A stretch of 39,688 nucleotides of DNA from Clostridiales bacterium. Its GTDB lineage: Bacteria > Bacillota > Clostridia > Lachnospirales > Lachnospiraceae. Under the pieces are notes generated by a model. The model was not told the origin of the DNA and did no database searches. It worked only from the letters and a program-made list of their open reading frames with translations. This document shows positions 22,758-31,856 of this stretch, in pieces. A program made the translations under genes and the position numbers. The DNA lies in contig JAJQAA010000054.1 in NCBI GenBank assembly GCA_021204045.1, positions 1-39,688 of the forward strand. The letters are read 5' to 3'. The first letter of the stretch is position 1. Each line of letters begins with the position of its first letter.

Positions 22758-25514
22758 TCATTGCTCCAGGCACAGAGCCGTATAAACCGGCCGCGCCATC
22801 CCGGCGCAGCTTCCGGGGGAGGTGGACGGATAGCTCAGTTCGAGAAAGCTTCCGTTGACGGACAGGCCGAGGACGGAGGAACCGCCGCCGTCCACATTCA
22901 TCATGCACCAGACGTCGGGCCAGAGCTTCTGCGCGATTCGGCACATTTCCTGGTAGTCTGCTCCGGAGGAGAGCGCGGTTCTCCCGGAAAATACCAGGAC
23001 GAACAGATCGCCTTCGCGGGTGACGCCCACCGCCGTGCGGGGATGCTTTGCGCGCTGATGAATCGGGGTTTCCTGTGTCTGGCGGGAGAGGGGGCAAAGC
23101 CAGCCTTCCATGGCGACAGCGCTGCCGCCATAAGTATTCTGATTCTCGTGGGTGCTGTGGTTGCCAAGGCTGTCGTGGACACCAGGATCATTGTTGCCGT
23201 CGGAGGTGCCGAGGTCGCCGCGACGATCCGGTTTGTCACATCTGTCTTTCCAAAGAGATTCCCCATCCCAGATCAGCGAAAGTCCGCCGCCGTACGCCCA
23301 GACTACCTGCTGCCATTGCTGCGGGGAAATATGGGATGGGTCGTCAAGATGAATCTGTACCGGGATCGAGAGCTCTGCGGTTCCGGATAAATGTTCGCTG
23401 TTATCGCGGCTATTCCGGTCAGAAAAATATCCATCTTCACGGGGCTCCAGGCCGGTCTGTCGGATAAAATTAGCTGCGGTTCTCTCATCCAGGGAGATCA
23501 CGACGCCCGCGCAGGGAAGCAGCACGTCCCCCTGGCGCACGCAGACAAGGCGGTCCTGAATGATGATGAGGTTGAGTCGCCCAGCGCCGACTGCGAGCGT
23601 GTAGTCAGGCATCTCCTGTTCCTCATCCTGCCGGGAGAGATAGGGCGTGAAGACAATCACCGGAAAGGCGCTGGCTGGAGAGGCTACTGGGAAAATGGAC
23701 GTAAGGGAAGCTGGCACATCCACCGCATCGGCGCTCCAGGAAATGCGAAATCCCCGGATCGTGACGCTGCCGCCGCCGAGACGATAGCGGAAGAAGAGAA
23801 AACGCCCCTCATCTGTCATGGCAATGCAAGGTTTGCGGTACAGCGGGAAAGTTTCCAGATGCTGCCCGTTTTCCTGTGTAAGCATATAATCCAGATGTCC
23901 GCCGTCAATCCGCGTCTGTTCTCTTGGGCGATCCCGGCGCAGCTCGTTGTAGTAGGCGGCGAGCTTCGGCGTCAGGAAAAAGAGAAAATTGGAGAGAATT
24001 TTGAACGAGGCAGGAGATACCTGGGAAGATGCTGCCATCTCCATAGCTGCCCCAGCGGTTAAGGATTCATAATCCTGCCGCAATATCTGTCGCAGCGTTT
24101 TTCCTCCGCAGCGGATAACCCTGGAGTTTTGCGCACGAGAAAGACGCACGCCATGTACGAGAATGCCGTTTTGCGGTTCGGTGGCGTCCCAGGGGATGGC
24201 GGTCTGGTTTAAATCTGCGTCAAAATACGCGGAGAGATAGCGGACGCCGTCCTGCTTCTCCAGCCAGTGGGCCAGGGTTTCATCTTTCATCCGGTAAAAC
24301 TGAGGGAGCACGTCCGTTAGTTTATCCGGCGTGTAATGCTCAGGCCAGTGCAGCCGGATGGGCCAGGCAGGATCTGCCTCCGGGCAGTTGCTGCCATTTT
24401 CGTAAATATTGAGAAAATACTGCGGATAGCGCAGATAGAGTTCCTCGACGCTGCTGCCGCAAATGGCGTCTCCATAGCGCTCCCAGAGCCGCGCGATCTG
24501 CCAGTAGGTAATGCGGCTCCGTTCGGTCAACGGCACTTCTCTGACAATATCAAAGCCGCGGGGGACCCACGCCAGGCAGGGATAGTCCCCGTCTGTCTGG
24601 TTGGTGACGATTCTGGTGAAGAAACAGGAGGGAACGGCATAGACGAGGCTGTCGATCCGCAGGCTGCGGCATAAAAGCAGCCCCTCCTCGCCGTAGACGG
24701 TGAGAAAGGTCCGGTTGGCTTCGATATCCTCCGCAAGATGCGCGTCCCAGGAAATATTTCCCGGATTTAGGCCAAGATTCCGGTCGCGACAGGACAGAAA
24801 ACAGACATTTTCTGCCAGTGATCCCAGTGCTCTGCGGAGAACATCCGCGGTCGGCAGCTGCCCGCCGCTGACCGGGCAGGTGATGAGGTAAACCTGTTTT
24901 CCAAGCGTGAGCGCCTGTTTGATGTCCTCCCGCAGCTGCGGGAACCATTCCGGCGCGCAGAGAGCGAGGATAACGGAACGGCAGCCGCAAAGCAGCGCAT
25001 CGCGTTTGCGGCCCATATCCAGGCAGAGAGGGAAAAGGGTGCTGTTGTCAGAGAAATTATCAGAGGAATGATCGGAATCAGCCTGAAATTTTCGCTCGTC
25101 GGCAGAAGCAAGGGAAACCCCGTTTTCCATGCGAAACAGGCGGTCTTCTTCCAGCACCTCCACGCCGATATAGCGTCGGCGCAGCTGTTGGATCCCGCCG
25201 TAGATCTGTTCGATGGGCCAGCGGTCAAAGCGCTCTGTTTTCTCGGCCAGATTTTTCAGTATGCGCAGGTAGTCCTCACGTTTTTCCAACGCCAAAAGCC
25301 CGCGGTCCGCAAGGCGGTCCGCGAGCTGGTCGGTGACGTAGATATTTCCACGGTTGTGCTGGATGAATACGTCCTTATAGTTGTAAAACAGATAGAGATT
25401 GTCCGTCTTGTAGCTGCCGCGGGGGTAGCTGCCGAAACGCCACGCTCCGTTCGTCAGCGTTAAGCGGCGTTTTCGCTGGTTTTGTGAACCTTCTTTTTGA
25501 TCCGTTCGATCCAT
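22758..25514 (-). CDS. Large protein with C-terminal phosphodiester glycosidase (NAGPA) domain
   Basis: A 918-residue protein. The last 220 or so residues match the NAGPA/DUF2233 fold (relatives remove N-acetylglucosamine from phosphodiesters): TAVGVTREGDLFVLVFSGR, MMNVDGGGSSVLGL (DGGGSS about 875-880) and a C-terminal ARPVYTALCL strand. An unconserved Asp/Asn/Gly/His-rich insertion (about 755-800) interrupts the domain. The first 680 residues are not recognised. They contain a region with alternating hydrophobic strands (about 160-290) and a Trp/Tyr-rich middle, and I would not assign a function. No signal peptide or membrane helix is visible, so it looks cytoplasmic. ATG 25514 has AAGGAG 11 bases upstream and lies inside the end of the permease gene (55-base overlap). 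It is last in the binding protein-ATPase-permease operon. Confidence 0.8.
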   Translation of the reverse strand: MDRTDQKEGSQNQRKRRLTLTNGAWRFGSYPRGSYKTDNLYLFYNYKDVFIQHNRGNIYVTDQLADRLADRGLLALEKREDYLRILKNLAEKTERFDRWPIEQIYGGIQQLRRRYIGVEVLEEDRLFRMENGVSLASADERKFQADSDHSSDNFSDNSTLFPLCLDMGRKRDALLCGCRSVILALCAPEWFPQLREDIKQALTLGKQVYLITCPVSGGQLPTADVLRRALGSLAENVCFLSCRDRNLGLNPGNISWDAHLAEDIEANRTFLTVYGEEGLLLCRSLRIDSLVYAVPSCFFTRIVTNQTDGDYPCLAWVPRGFDIVREVPLTERSRITYWQIARLWERYGDAICGSSVEELYLRYPQYFLNIYENGSNCPEADPAWPIRLHWPEHYTPDKLTDVLPQFYRMKDETLAHWLEKQDGVRYLSAYFDADLNQTAIPWDATEPQNGILVHGVRLSRAQNSRVIRCGGKTLRQILRQDYESLTAGAAMEMAASSQVSPASFKILSNFLFFLTPKLAAYYNELRRDRPREQTRIDGGHLDYMLTQENGQHLETFPLYRKPCIAMTDEGRFLFFRYRLGGGSVTIRGFRISWSADAVDVPASLTSIFPVASPASAFPVIVFTPYLSRQDEEQEMPDYTLAVGAGRLNLIIIQDRLVCVRQGDVLLPCAGVVISLDERTAANFIRQTGLEPREDGYFSDRNSRDNSEHLSGTAELSIPVQIHLDDPSHISPQQWQQVVWAYGGGLSLIWDGESLWKDRCDKPDRRGDLGTSDGNNDPGVHDSLGNHSTHENQNTYGGSAVAMEGWLCPLSRQTQETPIHQRAKHPRTAVGVTREGDLFVLVFSGRTALSSGADYQEMCRIAQKLWPDVWCMMNVDGGGSSVLGLSVNGSFLELSYPSTSPGSCAGMARPVYTALCLEQ

Positions 25515-27364
25515 TTCTGCCGTTTCTCCTTCAATGCGAGCCGTTCTGAGAGATCCTGGCCGCCCACGCCGTATACCAGGAAGAGGATGACACCGGACAC
25601 GATCATGATGAATACCGTGGAAGCGCAGCGGCGTCCGGAGGCGTTGACATTGTACCCGAAGAGTCCTTCATCCTGGCACATGCTCTGGATGACCATGGAA
25701 TAGGTTGTGCCGTAGGTACTGGAGAAGGTGGCCGACATCTCGTACTCAGTGAACAGAGCGTTGAAATTGAGGGCGAACACGGCCAGCACGCTGGGCAGGA
25801 TAATCGGAAGCTTGACGCGCAGGAACGTGGTCAGGCCGCTGGCTCCGAGGTTTCGCGCCGCGTCCTCTAATTCCTCGTCAATCGCGTAAAACGCCGCCTT
25901 GATCATGCGCAGGGAGAACGGCAGCTTTGTGACCGTATAGGCCAGAATAATCAGAATACGGACATTCTCGGCATAGTACAGGTTTGTGTTGCCCACATAC
26001 CACACGGAGGTGCTGTTGAAAAAGATCCGGTAGGAATAGCAGATCAGGATCGTCGGCAGCAGCCAGGGGAAGAGCAGGCTGTATTCAAGCACCATGCCGC
26101 GCTTTTTGTTGCGGTTTTTGAAAATGTAATTGCAGGCCACGACGACGATGACGCAGGCCAGCAGCGCCGCGATCGCCGATAAGAGAAAGCTGGTCTTGAT
26201 GCCGGCGATCGTAGCCTCGTTGGAAAAGACGCCGGAAATCGAGTTTGTCCGCGTCTTATAGGTGCCGCGGGAGGTCAGGTACTGGTAATCTTCCGTGCCG
26301 AAGAAATTGACGAGCGTCCAGTTGCTGAGATCGATTTTCTTCATGCGGATGGCGCTGTAGGTCTGGAAGGAGAAAATGAGGATCATCACCACCGGGACCA
26401 TGTAGATGATAAACAGCGCGTAGGCGTAAATGTGTGCGATGACATTGGCCACCGGGTTGGTGATTTTCTGCTTCTGCAGCTTGGTCTTGGTCTTGGAGAC
26501 CGAGAGGTAATGCCCCTTGCGCTCATAGGAGGAAAGGATCGTCAGCAGGATAATCGTGAACGTCGCCAGGATGATAGACAGTAGGGCCGCGCGCGCCTGG
26601 GGAAATGATTCGTCCGCGGTGGAGGAACCGGCCAGGCGGACGATCTCCGGGTTGATCGAGTCATAACCGAGCAGCTGCGGAGCCGACATGGCGCACAGGC
26701 CGGTGATGAAGGTCATGATCGTCAGCGAGAACAGGGTGGGCAGCAGCGTGGGAAAAACCACCTTCATCAGCACGGAAAACGGCTTCGCGCCCATATTGCG
26801 CGCTGCCTCCACCGTGTTGTAATCGATGCTGCGGATCGCGTTGCGCAGAAAGAGGATGTGGTTGCTCGTGCAGGCGAAGGTCATCGTAAAGAGCACCGCC
26901 TTGAAGCCCGAGAACCAGTTGGGGCTGAGGCCGGGGAACGCATTGACCAGAAGGTTGGTGAGAATGCCATCGCTGTCATATAAAAACAGGTAGCCGGTGA
27001 CCAGCGCGACGCCGCTGTAGATCAGGGTGGTCATATAGCCCAGGCGCAGGATGCGCGCGCCGCGGATATCGAAATATTCCGTGAGGACGACGATTGAAAT
27101 GCCGACCACATTCACGGTGATCACGAGGCAGACGGCGAGCTTTAAGGAGTTCCATACGTATTTGGCCATGTTTCCGGCGAAAAAGAAGCGGATAACCGCC
27201 CAGGGGTCCGTCTCGCCGGCGGCGTTTGTGGTAGTGAAAATGCTGGTGAGCGTGTTCCAGCAGGGGATCAGCATCCAGCCGAAAAACAGGTAAATGAAGA
27301 ATAATGCGCCGACTACTTTGATCAGCAGCTCGGGGCGCAGCCGTTTTCCTTTTGCCTGATTCAT
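25460..27364 (-). CDS. ABC transporter fused double permease, AfuB type
   Basis: Membrane subunit of 634 residues with two BPD_transp_1 halves. The ATPase-contact loops are EAARNMGAKPFSVLMKVVFP in the first half and EDAARNLGASGLTTFLRVKLP in the second. A long soluble loop between the halves (around residues 340-385) is larger than usual, and the C-terminus is a basic tail. ATG 27364 is chosen because GGGAGG (in the last codons of the ATPase gene) is 7-8 bases upstream; the earlier ATG at 27379 would overlap that site. It is 4 bases downstream of the ATPase stop, and its own end overlaps the NAGPA gene. Together with the neighbouring ATPase and binding protein it makes a complete importer. Confidence 0.91.
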   Translation of the reverse strand: MNQAKGKRLRPELLIKVVGALFFIYLFFGWMLIPCWNTLTSIFTTTNAAGETDPWAVIRFFFAGNMAKYVWNSLKLAVCLVITVNVVGISIVVLTEYFDIRGARILRLGYMTTLIYSGVALVTGYLFLYDSDGILTNLLVNAFPGLSPNWFSGFKAVLFTMTFACTSNHILFLRNAIRSIDYNTVEAARNMGAKPFSVLMKVVFPTLLPTLFSLTIMTFITGLCAMSAPQLLGYDSINPEIVRLAGSSTADESFPQARAALLSIILATFTIILLTILSSYERKGHYLSVSKTKTKLQKQKITNPVANVIAHIYAYALFIIYMVPVVMILIFSFQTYSAIRMKKIDLSNWTLVNFFGTEDYQYLTSRGTYKTRTNSISGVFSNEATIAGIKTSFLLSAIAALLACVIVVVACNYIFKNRNKKRGMVLEYSLLFPWLLPTILICYSYRIFFNSTSVWYVGNTNLYYAENVRILIILAYTVTKLPFSLRMIKAAFYAIDEELEDAARNLGASGLTTFLRVKLPIILPSVLAVFALNFNALFTEYEMSATFSSTYGTTYSMVIQSMCQDEGLFGYNVNASGRRCASTVFIMIVSGVILFLVYGVGGQDLSERLALKEKRQKWIERIKKKVHKTSENAA

Positions 27365-27368
27365 ACGT

Positions 27369-28415
27369 TTACCTCCCACTGCCTGAATTGCCTGCGTTGC
27401 CGGAAGCCGTGTAGGACATCACGTCGCGCGCGTTGAGCACGGCCGTGACGGATTCGCCCGCCTCGTAAATATTGGCGCCGTCGTTGCGCTCGATCACTTT
27501 AATAATCTGGCATCCCAGGTCGATGTAATACTTGATGTACAGGCCGTAATATTCGCGCTTCTGCACGATACCGGGCAGTCCGACGTCGCCGCTCTGCAGG
27601 GCGGCGTTTACGTGAATGCGCTCCAGGCGGATGTAGTTGTGGTCGTCTCTGTTCAATGCGCCGCCCTGTCTGATCAGCTGGTCAACGACCTCATCCGCGA
27701 GGCGGTTGATATCGCCGATGAAATTGCAGACGAACTCGGTATCGGAGTGGTTGTAAATCTCATTGGGGGTGCCGATCTGTTCGATCACGCCCTTGTTGAA
27801 CACGGCGATGCGGTCGGACAACGTCAGCGCTTCCTCCTGATCGTGCGTGACGTAGATGGTGGTGATGCCGAAATCGGCCTGCATCTTTTTCAGCTCGTTG
27901 CGTAGCTGGATGCGCAGCTTCGCGTCGAGGTTGCTGAGCGGCTCGTCAAGACAGATGATGGAAGGATCCGTAACCAGGGCGCGGGCGATGGCCACACGCT
28001 GCTGCTGACCTCCGGAGAGCTGGCTTACAGCCTTGCCCAGCTGCTCGTCGGACAGATCCACCTTGCGGGCGATCTCCCGGACCTTCTGGTCGCGTTCTGC
28101 CCGTTTCATTTTTTTGATCTTTAAGCCGAACGCGATATTGTCATAGACCGTCATCGTGGGAAAGAGGGCGTAGCTCTGAAATACCATTCCGATATTTCGC
28201 TCCTCGATGGGGACGTGGGTAATGTCGGCGCCCTTGACCATCACCGTGCCCTGCGTCGGTTCGATAAAGCCGGTCAGGGTCCGCAGCGTCGTGGTCTTTC
28301 CACAGCCGGAGGGACCGAGGAATGTGAAAAATTCCCCTTCCTTCACATGCACGCTGACATGGTCCAGGGCAGTAAAATCCCCAAATTTTACAACGATATC
28401 ATTGAGCCTGATCAT
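27369..28415 (-). CDS. ABC transporter ATPase, AfuC/PotA/FbpC type
   Basis: Cytoplasmic ATPase, 348 residues. Walker A GPSGCGKT (34-41), Q-loop VFQSYALFP, signature LSGGQQQR (133-140), Walker B IICLDEP (153-159) and H-loop VTHDQEEA are all intact. The C-terminal 110 residues form a TOBE-like domain, as in iron, phosphonate, polyamine and sugar-phosphate importers. AAAGGAG precedes the ATG. It lies between the binding protein (204 bases upstream, separated by hairpins) and the permease. Because the T-box-controlled importer at 8615-11395 has no ATPase, this subunit could serve both systems, as is known for MsmX-type shared ATPases; that is inference. Confidence 0.94.
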   Translation of the reverse strand: MIRLNDIVVKFGDFTALDHVSVHVKEGEFFTFLGPSGCGKTTTLRTLTGFIEPTQGTVMVKGADITHVPIEERNIGMVFQSYALFPTMTVYDNIAFGLKIKKMKRAERDQKVREIARKVDLSDEQLGKAVSQLSGGQQQRVAIARALVTDPSIICLDEPLSNLDAKLRIQLRNELKKMQADFGITTIYVTHDQEEALTLSDRIAVFNKGVIEQIGTPNEIYNHSDTEFVCNFIGDINRLADEVVDQLIRQGGALNRDDHNYIRLERIHVNAALQSGDVGLPGIVQKREYYGLYIKYYIDLGCQIIKVIERNDGANIYEAGESVTAVLNARDVMSYTASGNAGNSGSGR

Positions 28416-28490
28416 ACTCGCTTACTCCTTTATCCGTAATGGGTCTGTCTTGAGAATGCCGTAAACTTACAGAAGCAACGGCTTATACAG

Positions 28491-28571
28491 CATGCGGCGA
28501 ACCGGTTCTGGTTCGCCGCATGAGGTGTGGCAGCAGGATTTTTAAATGTAAGGAACAGGAAAAATCCTGCC
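28491..28571 (-). other. Two strong hairpins between binding-protein and ATPase genes
   Basis: In the minus-strand transcript the first hairpin uses GCAGGATTTTT (28533-28543) with AAAAATCCTGC (28561-28571). The second is a perfect 13-bp stem, CATGCGGCGAACC (28491-28503) with GGTTCGCCGCATG (28510-28522). They fill the 204-base gap after the binding-protein stop. Such structures often protect the upstream message or partly stop transcription, giving more binding protein than membrane complex. Confidence 0.7.
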
Positions 28572-28619
28572 GCCGTTTTTCAGAAATTATTGCCGCAAGG
28601 GTGTTTCGCCATTTTGGCG

Positions 28620-29918
28620 TCAGCCCGCGGACTGGGTCAGGGTGCTCCAGTCGAGGTTATCCCAGTCAGGCTCGGCGACCGCGCTGCTGTCGTCTGCCCA
28701 GAAGAAGCCCAGGTTGGTCTCGATGTTGGTCCACTCGGTGAGGTGTGCCGCGACATATTCCGCATAGGTCATATCGGTACCTTCGATGGTGGCCAGGGAG
28801 AAGTTGGGCAGCGTGTACATCTCCGGAACGCCGTCCGGATACATGATAGCGGCTGCTTCCTGGTTGCAGGGGAAGGAATCGAATTCTTCGCTCCACGCTA
28901 CCTGGACGTCTGCGGAACCAAACCACTCAGCGAACGCCTTCACAGCTTCGGTCTGCTCCTCGGTGCGGCCCTTCTTGTCCAGAATACCAAGGTACTCAGC
29001 GATGTAGTAGGTGCCGTCTTCGATATCAACCAGGGACCAGTTCTCCGGCTCAGAGGTGCCGCGCAGCGGGTTCTCGGAGGAATCCGGAGCCGCGTCGATG
29101 TAGCCGTACAGAGCGGAAACATAGTAAGTACCGATCTGGACGTCGCCGCGGTTGAGCGGGATGATACCGAAGTTATCGCCGGTGTAGATACCGTTTGCGC
29201 AGTATTTCCACAGAGTCTTCCAGCCGTCAAGTGAGACGCCGCCAGCCTCGGAGGACGGATCCATGAACGGATAGAGGATCGCGCTGTTGATGTTGGTGTT
29301 GGTGGTGCCGCCGATCTTGCCCTGGCGATACCAGACGTAGCCGCTGTCAACCAGATCGGCCCAGTGCTTGAAATGAAGCTCCTCGCCGTTGGTGCCCAGC
29401 TCGTCGTTGCGGTAGAGCATCAGGACGTTCTGGATGACCAGGCCGTAGGCCTTGCCGGGATACACATACTCGCCGACCTGATCGGCCCAGCTGGGCGTCC
29501 AGTCGAGAATCGAGATATTTTCATAGGTGCCGTTGACCAGCTGTCCCCAGCGGGTCTCGTTCAGGCCGAACATCAGGTCGCCGTCCTGATTCTCATTGGC
29601 CTGCTGAATGGCTTCGGTGTCGCCGTTTACGACGGTGTTGTCGTCGATGGAGATCGTAAAGCCGGCTTCCTTCGCCTCATTGATCAGCCAGGTGGTGCGC
29701 TCCACGGAGTTGGAGTTGGAATAAATGCGGATCGTGTAATCCGAGTAATCCTTCTCCTCCGCCTCTTCGGCTTCCTCCGCTGCCGGAGCCTCGGCCTGTG
29801 CCGCTGCCTCGGTCGCAGCCGGCGCCGCGGTGGTGGAAGTAGAGCTGGAGCTGCTGGCGCAGGCCGTTACCGACAGGGCGGTAAATGCTGCCAGCGGAAG
29901 CAAAAATATTTTTTTCAT
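28620..29918 (-). CDS. ABC transporter solute-binding lipoprotein (family 1)
   Basis: Extracellular binding subunit of 432 residues. The signal peptide ends in the lipobox VTAC (Cys20), followed by a Ser/Thr then Ala/Glu-rich linker to about residue 57. The binding fold begins YTIRIYSNSNSVERTTWLI and is rich in Trp/Tyr, for example DWTPSWADQVGEY, which would suit a sugar-like or aromatic ligand. Similar lengths occur in the iron/spermidine/phosphonate cluster, so the ligand cannot be stated. AAGGAGG at 9 bases upstream sets the ATG at 29918. It is first in the operon leading to the AfuC-like ATPase, fused permease and NAGPA protein, and it is divergent from an alpha-glucosidase. Confidence 0.9.
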   Translation of the reverse strand: MKKIFLLPLAAFTALSVTACASSSSSTSTTAAPAATEAAAQAEAPAAEEAEEAEEKDYSDYTIRIYSNSNSVERTTWLINEAKEAGFTISIDDNTVVNGDTEAIQQANENQDGDLMFGLNETRWGQLVNGTYENISILDWTPSWADQVGEYVYPGKAYGLVIQNVLMLYRNDELGTNGEELHFKHWADLVDSGYVWYRQGKIGGTTNTNINSAILYPFMDPSSEAGGVSLDGWKTLWKYCANGIYTGDNFGIIPLNRGDVQIGTYYVSALYGYIDAAPDSSENPLRGTSEPENWSLVDIEDGTYYIAEYLGILDKKGRTEEQTEAVKAFAEWFGSADVQVAWSEEFDSFPCNQEAAAIMYPDGVPEMYTLPNFSLATIEGTDMTYAEYVAAHLTEWTNIETNLGFFWADDSSAVAEPDWDNLDWSTLTQSAG

Positions 29919-29994
29919 ACTGTCTATCCTCCTTATGTTTTTCCGTATGCCAAGTCAGAACATGGTTGTGTGATTTGACCGACATTCTTTTCAG

Positions 29995-30023
29995 ATTATA
30001 CCAGTAAATTGTTAATTCCGCAA
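29995..30023 (-). promoter_or_regulatory. Sigma-A promoter of the binding-protein operon
   Basis: On the minus strand TTGCGG (30023-30018), a 17-base spacer and TATAAT (30000-29995), 77 bases before the binding-protein ATG. Confidence 0.65.
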
Positions 30024-30131
30024 TAAAATTCAGTAAACTAAGGAAAAAATTTGCCACGTGGTTTGCTGCGGCGATCCGGAAGATATTTGTATCTGCGAAT
30101 TTCGAAAAAGATAGAAAATACTGACACGATG

Positions 30132-30140
30132 TGGTATCAT
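30132..30140 (+). promoter_or_regulatory. Possible extended -10 promoter for the alpha-glucosidase
   Basis: TGGTATCAT (30132-30140) fits an extended -10 element; no good -35 is seen 17 bases upstream. It is 45 bases before the alpha-glucosidase ATG. The divergent spacer 29919-30185 holds no convincing gene. Confidence 0.35.
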
Positions 30141-30185
30141 GGTGAATGTTGAAGATTGATCGAAAGAAAGGGAACGGGAAACGGT

Positions 30186-31856
30186 ATGAAGCGCTGGTGG
30201 AAAGAAGCGGTGGTTTACCAGATTTACACGAAGAGTTTTTACGACACAAACGGGGACGGGATCGGCGATATCCGCGGGATCATTGAAAAGCTGGATTATA
30301 TCCAGGCGCTGGGGGTGACCGTGATTTATCTTAATCCCATCTACCGTTCGCCGGATGTGGATAACGGATACGATATATCGGATTTTCGGGACATCAACGA
30401 GCGCTACGGGACGTTGGAGGATTTTAAGGAATTACTGGCCGAGGTTCATCGGCGGGGGATGCGTCTGATCATGGATATGGTGGTGAACCACACCTCCGAC
30501 GAGCATCCATGGTTTCAGGAATCCAGGAAATCAAAGGACAATCCATACCGGAACTATTACTATTGGCGTCCGGGAAAAAACGGGAAGGAGCCAAACAACT
30601 GGGGGAATTATTTTTACGAGGGGCGCGGCTCGGCCTGGGAGTACGATGAGACGACGGGGGAGTATTATCTGCACAATTATTCCCGGAAGATGCCGGATCT
30701 GAACTGGGGCTGCGAGGCCGTGAAAGAGGACATGTGCCGCATGATGCGCTGGTGGCTGGATATGGGCGTCGACGGCTTCCGCATGGACGCGGTCAACCGC
30801 CTGGTCAAGCCCGAGGGTCTGCCGGATTCCCCGAATCCGCCCGCGCCGCCGGTCGGCATCCACGGCTATGTGGTGGACCGCACGATGTGCGCGAACCGCC
30901 CCGGCATCCACGAGCTTCTGCACGAGATCAATGAAAAGGTGTTTAGCCGCTATGACATCATGGTGGTCGGCGAGACCGGCAATGTGGACGCGGCGCTGGC
31001 GATCGATTACGTCCAGGAGGAGCGCCGGGAGATCGACATGGTGTTCCATTTTGAGATTGCGAAGAATCCGACGCCCGGGAACGCGCTGACTTTTAAGGAC
31101 GCGCAGAAGCGCTGGTACCATGTGATCGAGCAGCACGGCTGGACGACGCAGTATCTTTCCAACCACGACACGCCGCGCCAGGTGTCGCAGTTCGGGAATG
31201 ACCGGGAATACCGCTATGAGTCGGCAACGATGCTGGCGGCGCTGATGCACACTCACCCGGGCACGGTCTTTATCTATCAGGGCGAGGAGATCGGCATGAC
31301 AAATGTGGACTTTCCTTCGATCGAGTATTATAATGAAAGATACACCGTGGGGAAATATTACACGATGGTGGAGAGCGGTGTAGACCCGAAGACGGCGCTG
31401 GATTCGTTAAAAGGCATGAGCCGGGACAATGACCGCACGCCTATGCAGTGGAGCGGCGCCGAAAACGGCAGGTTCACGACGGGTACGCCCTGGATGCATG
31501 TGAACCCCAATTATCCGGAAATCAACGTGGAGCGGGAGGAAACGCTGGAAAAATCGGTGCTGCGCTTTTACCGCAGGCTGACTGCGCTACGCCGGGAAAA
31601 TCCGGTCATGGTTTACGGCAGCTACCGCCAGCTGCTGGAAGAAGACGCGGAGCTCATCGTCTACGAGCGGGAGTACGAGGGCGTTTGCTGGCTGATCATC
31701 TGTAATTATTATTCCAATGAACGGGAGTTTCCGCAGTCTGTGGCGGAGCGCCTGAAGGCGGGGCAGGCCAGACTGCTTTTGGGAAACTACGATGTGACAG
31801 ACGGGGGAGAACGGATCCGGCCGTATGAGGCCAGGATATACGATATTTTGCTTTGA
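30186..31856 (+). CDS. Alpha-glucosidase, GH13 (oligo-1,6-glucosidase/trehalose-6-P hydrolase group)
   Basis: Cytosolic GH13 hydrolase, 556 residues, acting on the non-reducing end of small alpha-glucosides. It begins WWKEAVVYQIYTKSF as in the MalL/TreC group. The catalytic residues are in place: nucleophile Asp201 (DGFRMDAVN), acid/base Glu263 (VVGETGN) and Asp328 (LSNHDTPR). MPDLNW (169-174) replaces the QPDLN often seen in oligo-1,6-glucosidases, and Ala202 follows the nucleophile where Val or Thr usually predicts alpha-1,6 or alpha-1,4 preference, so specificity is open. ATG 30186 gives the family N-terminus; an in-frame TTG at 30156 is less likely. It is divergent from the importer operon, which suggests it acts on the imported sugar. 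Confidence 0.93.
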   Translation: MKRWWKEAVVYQIYTKSFYDTNGDGIGDIRGIIEKLDYIQALGVTVIYLNPIYRSPDVDNGYDISDFRDINERYGTLEDFKELLAEVHRRGMRLIMDMVVNHTSDEHPWFQESRKSKDNPYRNYYYWRPGKNGKEPNNWGNYFYEGRGSAWEYDETTGEYYLHNYSRKMPDLNWGCEAVKEDMCRMMRWWLDMGVDGFRMDAVNRLVKPEGLPDSPNPPAPPVGIHGYVVDRTMCANRPGIHELLHEINEKVFSRYDIMVVGETGNVDAALAIDYVQEERREIDMVFHFEIAKNPTPGNALTFKDAQKRWYHVIEQHGWTTQYLSNHDTPRQVSQFGNDREYRYESATMLAALMHTHPGTVFIYQGEEIGMTNVDFPSIEYYNERYTVGKYYTMVESGVDPKTALDSLKGMSRDNDRTPMQWSGAENGRFTTGTPWMHVNPNYPEINVEREETLEKSVLRFYRRLTALRRENPVMVYGSYRQLLEEDAELIVYEREYEGVCWLIICNYYSNEREFPQSVAERLKAGQARLLLGNYDVTDGGERIRPYEARIYDILL

